A stretch of 9,014 nt of DNA, from the NCBI GenBank assembly GCA_024636395.1, contig JAGXHD010000036.1:1-9014 (forward strand). The letters are read 5' to 3'. The position numbers and the translations under genes were made by a program. Position 1 is the first letter of the stretch, and the number at the start of each line of letters is the position of its first letter. A model generated the notes under the pieces. That model had not been told where the DNA came from. It did not search any database and saw nothing but the letters and a program-made list of their open reading frames with translations. Of this stretch, positions 4,493 through 9,014 are shown piece by piece. Origin of the DNA: Sulfitobacter sp. (lineage in GTDB: Bacteria; Pseudomonadota; Alphaproteobacteria; Rhodobacterales; Rhodobacteraceae).

Positions 4493-6823
4493 TCAGCCTG
4501 CGGCGCGGGCGTCAGGCTTGAAACCGATCTGGTCGGAGGCTTGAAAGCGTCCCCCCTTGAGTTTTTCAATCTTGCCCTCGCGCAAAAGTTTGCCAAACGA
4601 GCGCAGGCTGTCTTCGCGGGTAAAGTTTTCCTGCTCGACCTGACGTACTTTCGTCATGAGCTGCGGACGGGAAAATTCTTCGTGCCCTTCGACGAACGAC
4701 AAATATGCAGCGGCGGCTTCCAGAAGATCCGGCAGTTTGACTGCGCCCATTTCCGCGGCGAAATCAGTAAAGCTCATCGCGTCTTCGGGGATCGCCGTCG
4801 GCGCGCTGGCCATTGCCGACACGCGGCGCGGGCGCACGGGGGCTGTGCTGCGTGACGGGTCCACGTCGATGCGTTGCTCTGCCACGAGTTTGAGAGGCGC
4901 CGGGCGGGCGTCAGCCGGCCGCTCGGTGCGGCGACGATCCGTATCGGTGACCGGACGGCGCGGACGTACCACATTGGCCAGATCGTCACGGTAGGCCTCG
5001 TCGGTTTCCTCCTCCAGCGGCGTATCGCCGGCGGCTTCGTCTGCTTTCTTCGCGGCGACTGCTGCGCGCAGATGGGCAAAGGCATCCCTGCGGGTCGCAG
5101 CTTCCGGTTCTTCCATCTGGTGATTACTCTCTTCCATCAGGCGGGAGAAATCCTTGTCGGTGGAGCCGGTGATTTCCGAACGGGCGGCTTGGGCGGGCTG
5201 CGTATCGCCTTCATCGCCCTCGGTCGGCGCATCGCCATCCTCAAAGGCTGCGTCCTCGTTGGCAAATGTGTCATCCTCGGCGACCTCATCGGCCAGATCC
5301 GCTTCGCCGGAAGTCTTGGTCGCATTGTGCGGATCAGCTGCGGCGCCTTCGCCGCGCATATCCGCTTCCAGTTCGGCCAGTTCGCGCGCCAACTCGTCTT
5401 CCGCTTCGGCGGTCAGCGAGGATGTATCTGCAAGGGGCGCTTTGCGCAGGGGCGCCGTTTCGGCAGTGGTATCGGCCTGATCTGCGTCTTCCTCATCGTC
5501 ATATTCCTCGAGCTGCCCGGCTGCGATCGCGGCTTCCAGTGTGGCACGTTTTACCTTTAGAATGCGGGTGCGCGGTGCGCCAGGCGTCGTATCGGACGCG
5601 GGCGCATCATCGGTAATCTCGACGCTCTCTTGCGCGTCTTCAAAGAGATTTTCGTTCCTGCTGTCATCAAGGTCCGTTCCCGCTTCAATGGTGTCAATGC
5701 TGGCAAGAATATTGCGCTCCAGCGCGTCTTCCTGATCTTCATCGGCGCGGTATTCATCGGAGTACTCTTCGTCTGCCGGCTCTCTTGTCGCACCATCCTG
5801 CGCTTGCTCTGCTGCGCCTGCTTCGCTTTCCAGACGGCTCAGAAGTGCAGCGATATCGTCCTCGTCGCTTTCCTCGTCGGTAACGCCTGCGGTATCTTCG
5901 ACTTCGTATTCATCGTCCGCATCCAGCGCTTCTTCGAGATCGCGAAGCGTATCTGCAAGTACATCTTTTCCGCTGCTGCCCGCAGTGTCATTTTCTACGT
6001 CTGCTTCGCTGTGCACGGCCTTCGCCACACGAGCCGTGTTGGCCTCTGCATGCTGGTCCTCGGAGTAGTCGGGCTCTTGTGCTGCTTCCGCCTGCTGGGA
6101 TACGACGGCGCGGATGCGCTTGAGCTTGTCTGCGATGCTGTCGGCCTTCGCGCGATCTGGCAGGAATGCATCGTCCTCATCGGCCGCATCTGCTACTGAC
6201 GGCGCGGGGGTGACAGCAGTCTCCTGTGTGGCCGCAGGCGTTGGGCGATCAGCAAAGAAAGCGTCGACATCTTCATCGGGTAAGCTGGGCACGATTTCCG
6301 GCTGGTGCGGTTTTGCCGCTTCGGTCTGCGACTTTTCTTGCACGGTCGCGTCAGCTGTTTCAGCAGTATCCGTCTCGGGCATCGCCAGATCAACGTCATC
6401 TGCGACAACGGGGCCGGTGGCAGTGGCAGCTTCTACATTACTGTCAGAGGTGAGTGCTACACGCTCGGAAGTTCCCATATCCCTTGCTTTTGCAATAGTC
6501 GCATCGGCCACCGCTTCCGCGACATCGTCAAGCGTGTTTTCAGCGACAAGCGCTGCGGCCTGCGGCCCTGCTTGTGCGGACAGCACGATGCGGCCCTGAT
6601 CCTCGCGTGCTTCCACATGCCGCGAAATCTCGCGCTCGGCGATCCGGGCCAGCATTTGCGCATCAGGCTGTATCGGCTCGGAGCCGAAATAACGATCATC
6701 CGCGGATAGATCCCGAAAATACTCTGCAATCGCCTTCATGGTGCCGAAAGAATCATCAAATCCTTCAAGCGTGCATGAGAATGTTCCGTAAGATACGGTC
6801 AGAATCTTGTTGTTGTTCATCAT
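4493..6823 (-). CDS. Long acidic, mostly disordered protein of unknown function
   Basis: A 776-residue protein I cannot assign a function. Three parts are visible. Residues 1 to about 80 form a compact-looking domain (KILTVSYGTFSCTLEGFDD, MKAIAEYFRDLSADDRYFG, MLARIAEREISRHVEARED). Residues about 81-678 are rich in Asp, Glu, Ala and Thr and look disordered. They hold short helical or basic islands at about 223-244, 322-334, 368-381, 417-440 (RTRILKVKRATLEAAIAAGQ), 475-490, 557-594 (including RRDAFAHLRAAVAAKK) and a basic stretch at 620-645. Residues 679-776 form a second folded domain (FTDFAAEMGAVKLPDLLEAA, FSRPQLMTKVRQ, SLRSFGKLLREGKIEKLKGG) whose helix-helix-strand pattern resembles a winged helix; that is inference. 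I see one Cys (residue 17), no Trp, no signal peptide and no membrane segment, so it is probably cytoplasmic. I recall similar ends in other Rhodobacterales. AGAGGA lies 10 nt before the first of two tandem ATGs. Long opposite-strand frames are shadows. Confidence 0.9.
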   Translation of the reverse strand: MMNNNKILTVSYGTFSCTLEGFDDSFGTMKAIAEYFRDLSADDRYFGSEPIQPDAQMLARIAEREISRHVEAREDQGRIVLSAQAGPQAAALVAENTLDDVAEAVADATIAKARDMGTSERVALTSDSNVEAATATGPVVADDVDLAMPETDTAETADATVQEKSQTEAAKPHQPEIVPSLPDEDVDAFFADRPTPAATQETAVTPAPSVADAADEDDAFLPDRAKADSIADKLKRIRAVVSQQAEAAQEPDYSEDQHAEANTARVAKAVHSEADVENDTAGSSGKDVLADTLRDLEEALDADDEYEVEDTAGVTDEESDEDDIAALLSRLESEAGAAEQAQDGATREPADEEYSDEYRADEDQEDALERNILASIDTIEAGTDLDDSRNENLFEDAQESVEITDDAPASDTTPGAPRTRILKVKRATLEAAIAAGQLEEYDDEEDADQADTTAETAPLRKAPLADTSSLTAEAEDELARELAELEADMRGEGAAADPHNATKTSGEADLADEVAEDDTFANEDAAFEDGDAPTEGDEGDTQPAQAARSEITGSTDKDFSRLMEESNHQMEEPEAATRRDAFAHLRAAVAAKKADEAAGDTPLEEETDEAYRDDLANVVRPRRPVTDTDRRRTERPADARPAPLKLVAEQRIDVDPSRSTAPVRPRRVSAMASAPTAIPEDAMSFTDFAAEMGAVKLPDLLEAAAAYLSFVEGHEEFSRPQLMTKVRQVEQENFTREDSLRSFGKLLREGKIEKLKGGRFQASDQIGFKPDARAAG

Positions 6824-6902
6824 CGGATGCTCGTCCTCTGCGCCTTAGTTGGGACTTGTTTACCATGATATCCAAGACCAAAGCGGCCCGAAACTGTGCC
6901 AG

Positions 6903-6942
6903 TGGCGGTATCATTGTGTGGCCATATTGTGATCATCCGCCA
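6903..6942. promoter_or_regulatory. Imperfect inverted repeat between divergent genes, possible operator
   Basis: TGGCGG (6903-6908) and CCGCCA (6937-6942) form the outer arms. ATCA (6910-6913) and TGAT (6930-6933) extend the symmetry with a small offset. The centre holds TGGCCA (6919-6924) and two direct copies of ATTGTG (6913-6918 and 6926-6931). The element lies 19 bp before the thiN start and about 80 bp before the start of the divergent acidic-protein gene, where an operator serving one or both could sit. No regulator family is suggested by the pattern. Confidence 0.25.
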
Positions 6943-6961
6943 AGTTCGCCATGTAGGTGTC

Positions 6962-7648
6962 ATGTCAAAAGCCATTCTCGTCAGTTCCAGTCCAGTCACG
7001 CTTCTCGGTGGGGGGCAGGCTAGCGCGCAAGACCTTGCAGATGCGTTAACCATCGCGCCGAAACTCGTGGCGGTCGATGGCGGTCTGGTCATGGCGCAGG
7101 CAGCAGGGGCAGTGCCCGATGCCGTGATCGGAGATATGGACAGCGCTCCCCCAGAGGCACTTGCCCGTGTGCCGAACGCGCGACAGCACCACGTGATTGA
7201 ACAACAATCTACGGATTTCGACAAGGCTCTTCGTTTGGTGGACACGCCGCTAGCAATTGGCGTTGGGTTTTGCGGTGGTCGCGTGGATCATCAGCTTGCG
7301 GCGTTTCACACGCTGTTGGTGCACCCCGAAAGGCCGTGCGTCCTGTTGGCGGAGCGTGAAGTTATCGTCCTTGCACCACCAGCACTCGCGCTCGAACTTG
7401 CGGTGGGTGAAGTGGTGTCGCTTTTCCCACTGGTGCCAGTCAAAGGACGCAGTACCGGGCTGGAGTGGCCAATAGACGGATTGGCGTTTGATCCGTCCAC
7501 CTTTATAGGCACCTCAAATCGTGCGTTGGGGAAGATTACGCTCGAGATGGAGGCGCCTGGCATGTTGCTTATAGTGCCAAGGCACTGCCTTGCCGAGCTG
7601 GCCTTGGAAATTAGTCGGGGTAGGCGCTGGTCGGGTATGAACAGCTAG
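6962..7648 (+). CDS. thiN: Thiamine diphosphokinase
   Basis: Cytoplasmic enzyme making the active cofactor: thiamine + ATP gives thiamine diphosphate + AMP. The product has 228 residues, typical of bacterial thiamine pyrophosphokinases. The N-terminal catalytic domain shows AVDGG (37-41), IGDMDS (56-61), the hallmark metal/ATP motif, QSTDFDKAL (82-90) and GGRVDHQLA (105-113). The C-terminal thiamine-binding domain shows GLEWPIDG (166-173) and the conserved GTSN (183-186). All key motifs are intact. The start is the ATG at 6962. Starts further upstream at 6896 would add residues unlike the family. The ribosome site is weak (TAGGTG, 4 nt upstream). I see no TPP riboswitch upstream and no other thi gene nearby, so it probably serves salvage or the last step after a distant pathway. 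It is divergent from the acidic-protein gene and convergent with the DJ-1 family gene. Confidence 0.95.
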   Translation: MSKAILVSSSPVTLLGGGQASAQDLADALTIAPKLVAVDGGLVMAQAAGAVPDAVIGDMDSAPPEALARVPNARQHHVIEQQSTDFDKALRLVDTPLAIGVGFCGGRVDHQLAAFHTLLVHPERPCVLLAEREVIVLAPPALALELAVGEVVSLFPLVPVKGRSTGLEWPIDGLAFDPSTFIGTSNRALGKITLEMEAPGMLLIVPRHCLAELALEISRGRRWSGMNS

Positions 7649-7771
7649 GGATACATGGGGCCACGGTATTGGGCCACGATATGAATAAGCCGGGCAAAAT
7701 CGATCTTTCAGCAGCACCGTAATTCAACACAGCTCCGGAGTGGGGGAGATCATCGCTGCGGAAAAGAAAAA

Positions 7772-7793
7772 GGGCGGGAATAGTCTCCCGCCC
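7772..7793 (-). terminator. Rho-independent terminator of the DJ-1/PfpI gene
   Basis: GGGCGGGA (7772-7779) pairs perfectly with TCCCGCCC (7786-7793) across a 6-nt loop. Read on the minus strand, the stem is followed directly by TTTTTCTTTTCC, a strong T-rich tail. It lies 10 bp after the stop of the gene ending at 7803. This is a textbook intrinsic terminator and the clearest in the window. The convergent thiN gene has no T-run after the stem on its strand. Confidence 0.9.
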
Positions 7794-7802
7794 CTGCTTC
7801 CG

Positions 7803-8474
7803 TCAGATCAACTCGAGCAATTTCTTCGCGGCTGCTTCCGAGGAGGCTGGGTTTTGTCCGGTAACCAGCTTGCCGTCGGAGGTCACAAAGCTCGCCCAGT
7901 CGTCCCCTTTGAGATAAACGCCGCCGTTAGCTTTCAGCATGTCCTCGACGAGGAAAGGAACGACATCGGTGAGGCCCACGCCCTCTTCCTCCGAATTCGT
8001 AAATCCGGTGACCTTGCGCCCTGCGACCAAAGACTTGTCGCCGAGTTTGGGGTGTTTGAAGATTGCGGGCGCGTGACAGACCGCCCCGATGGGCAGATCT
8101 TTTTCGGCAAACGCCTCAATCAAACGAATGCTGTCGGCATCCTCCGCTAGATCCCAAAGCGGGCCGTGGCCGCCGGGATAGAATACGGCGTCGAAACCGT
8201 CCGCAGTGACATCGCCCAAGACTTTGGTGGACGCGAGTGCGGCCTGCGCATCTTCGTCTGATTTGAAGCGTTTCGTCGCTTCGGTCTGCGCATCGTCCGC
8301 ATCACTTTTCGGATCAAGGGGCGGTTGGCCGCCTTTCGGAGAGGCAAGCGTGATTTGTGCGCCCGCATCTTTGAGCACGTAGTAAGGTGCTGCGAATTCC
8401 TCCAGCCAGAAGCCGGTCTTCTCACCGGTATCGCCGAGTTTGTCGTGGGACGTGAGGATCATCAGAATATTCAT
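7803..8474 (-). CDS. DJ-1/PfpI family (type 1 glutamine amidotransferase-like) protein
   Basis: A 223-residue cytoplasmic protein of the DJ-1/PfpI superfamily, in the Hsp31-like branch. The N-terminal strand is MNILMILTSHDKLGDTGEKT (1-20). TGFWLEEFAAPY (20-31) carries the conserved acidic residue (Glu25 or Glu26) that faces the nucleophile, and a PGGHGPLWDL block lies at 100-109. The nucleophile elbow is GAVCHAPAIF (130-139), with Cys133 and His134. Members of this branch are reported as glutathione-independent glyoxalases (methylglyoxal to lactate), chaperones or deglycases. Which applies here cannot be read from sequence. I chose the ATG at 8474, not the in-frame ATG at 8495, because AGGAG sits about 6 nt upstream of it and the family begins MNILMILT. 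It follows sdaA by 103 bp on the same strand and ends in a strong terminator. Confidence 0.95.
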   Translation of the reverse strand: MNILMILTSHDKLGDTGEKTGFWLEEFAAPYYVLKDAGAQITLASPKGGQPPLDPKSDADDAQTEATKRFKSDEDAQAALASTKVLGDVTADGFDAVFYPGGHGPLWDLAEDADSIRLIEAFAEKDLPIGAVCHAPAIFKHPKLGDKSLVAGRKVTGFTNSEEEGVGLTDVVPFLVEDMLKANGGVYLKGDDWASFVTSDGKLVTGQNPASSEAAAKKLLELI

Positions 8475-8496
8475 GAAAAGCTCCTGTAAGTGCATC

Positions 8497-8520
8497 AGGC
8501 CCGCGAAATTCCGCAGGCCT
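8497..8520 (-). terminator. Hairpin between sdaA and the DJ-1 gene
   Basis: On the minus strand AGGCCTGCG and CGCGGGCCT form a 9-bp stem (one G-U pair) around the 6-nt loop GAATTT. On the plus strand the same position is a C-A mismatch, so the structure favours minus-strand RNA. No T-run follows. It lies 57 bp after the sdaA stop and about 22 bp before the DJ-1 start, so it may attenuate read-through or mark an RNA processing point. Confidence 0.35.
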
Positions 8521-8577
8521 CCAGAGCATTACGCGCCAACGGCCCACGTTGTTCCCTGGTCACAGGATGACCGCGCG

Positions 8578-9014
8578 TCAGCAGTTGGGAACGTTGACCG
8601 CCAGCCCGCCGAGCGAGGTTTCCTTGTACTTCTCGCTCATGTCCGCACCGGTCTGGCGCATGGTCTCGATGCAGGCATCGAGAGGGACTAGATGTGTGCC
8701 ATCGCCGCGCAGCGCGAGGCTCGCGGCGGAGACGGCCTTGATCGCGCCCAACCCGTTTCGCTCGATGCACGGTACCTGCACCAGACCGCGCACGGGATCA
8801 CAGGTCATCCCCAGATGGTGCTCCAATGCAATTTCGGCTGCATTCTCTACCTGCTCAGGCGTGCCGCCCATCACTGCGCAGAGCGCGCCTGCTGACATGG
8901 CGGCCGCGGAGCCGACTTCGGCCTGACAGCCTGCCTCGGCACCTGAAATGGAGGCGTTGAACTTCACCAGCCCGCCGATGGCGGCAGCAGTCAGCAGGAA
9001 ATCCTCGATATGGC
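8578..9014 (-). CDS. sdaA: L-serine dehydratase (iron-sulfur type), C-terminal part (runs off right edge)
   Basis: L-serine ammonia-lyase deaminates L-serine to pyruvate and ammonia with a [4Fe-4S] cluster, in the cytoplasm. About 145 C-terminal codons are visible, from HIEDFLLTAAAIGGL to the stop. This is the alpha (catalytic) domain. Family blocks are ISGAEAGCQAEVGSAAAM, GGTPEQVENAAEIALEHHLG, MTCDPVRGLVQVPCIERNG and SEKYKETSLGGLAVNVPNC. The cysteines in GAEAGC, MTCDP and VPCIE are the cluster-ligand positions known for the family. The protein ends in Cys, as expected: in the Legionella enzyme the C-terminal Cys occupies the active site and binds the cluster's free iron until serine displaces it. 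No frameshift is seen. The start and N-terminal beta domain lie outside the window. A shorter GTG start at 8967 is not real because the reading frame continues in family sequence to the edge. Confidence 0.96.
   Translation of the reverse strand, partial: HIEDFLLTAAAIGGLVKFNASISGAEAGCQAEVGSAAAMSAGALCAVMGGTPEQVENAAEIALEHHLGMTCDPVRGLVQVPCIERNGLGAIKAVSAASLALRGDGTHLVPLDACIETMRQTGADMSEKYKETSLGGLAVNVPNC

Noticed and set aside
4874..5560. Long plus-strand open frames opposite the acidic protein gene (also 5154-5480, 5630-6199 and 6114-6599)
   Set aside because: They are antisense shadows of a GC-rich gene. Their translations show no family motif, lack ribosome binding sites, and overlap one another in different frames, while the minus-strand protein has recognisable ordered ends.
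7656..7679. Direct repeat GGGCCACG in two copies after thiN
   Set aside because: Two 8-nt copies 13 bp apart in a short spacer are within chance expectation. There is no stem or T-run to make it a terminator.
1..9014. CRISPR arrays, tRNA or rRNA genes, insertion sequence ends, attachment sites, defence or toxin-antitoxin genes
   Set aside because: No regularly spaced repeats, cloverleaf-like sequence, transposase or integrase motifs, or paired small toxin-antitoxin frames were seen on either strand.

Overview
The window looks like chromosomal DNA of an alphaproteobacterium in the Rhodobacterales (roseobacter/Rhodobacteraceae type). The grounds are the GC-rich codon use, the protein families present (DUF6524 and DUF2842 small membrane proteins, a Co-type nitrile hydratase with a His-rich alpha-subunit tail, and a long acidic protein of a kind I associate with this order), and compact gene spacing. 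The lineage call is inference from family resemblance, not a computed placement.

Layout from left to right. The 5' part of secG (-) runs off the left edge. Divergent from it is a three-gene nitrile hydratase operon (+): alpha subunit, beta subunit and accessory/activator protein, joined by two ATGA stop/start overlaps. A four-helix DUF6524 membrane protein (-) converges on that operon. Divergent from it is purA, adenylosuccinate synthetase (+), followed by a small DUF2842 membrane protein (+). A gene-free stretch of about 385 bp (4108-4492) follows. It ends in a hairpin that probably terminates the next gene, a 776-residue very acidic protein of unknown function (-, 4493-6823). Divergent from that gene is thiN, thiamine diphosphokinase (+). 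A DJ-1/PfpI-family protein (-) converges on thiN and has a clear Rho-independent terminator. The C-terminal part of the iron-sulfur L-serine dehydratase sdaA (-) runs off the right edge.

How the genes work together. Most are independent core-metabolism genes: protein export, AMP synthesis, thiamine diphosphate synthesis and serine deamination. The one clear functional unit is the nitrile hydratase operon, which should hydrate nitriles to amides with a non-corrin cobalt centre. No amidase, nitrilase or cobalt transporter is encoded next to it, so amide use and cobalt supply must come from elsewhere. I see no mobile element, CRISPR array, tRNA, rRNA or defence system.

The items most worth a second look are the 776-residue acidic protein (small conserved-looking ends joined by a roughly 590-residue disordered linker with regularly placed helical islands), the His-rich tail of the nitrile hydratase alpha subunit, and the gene-free segment at 4108-4492. 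I do not find convincing evidence of a wholly new multi-gene system.
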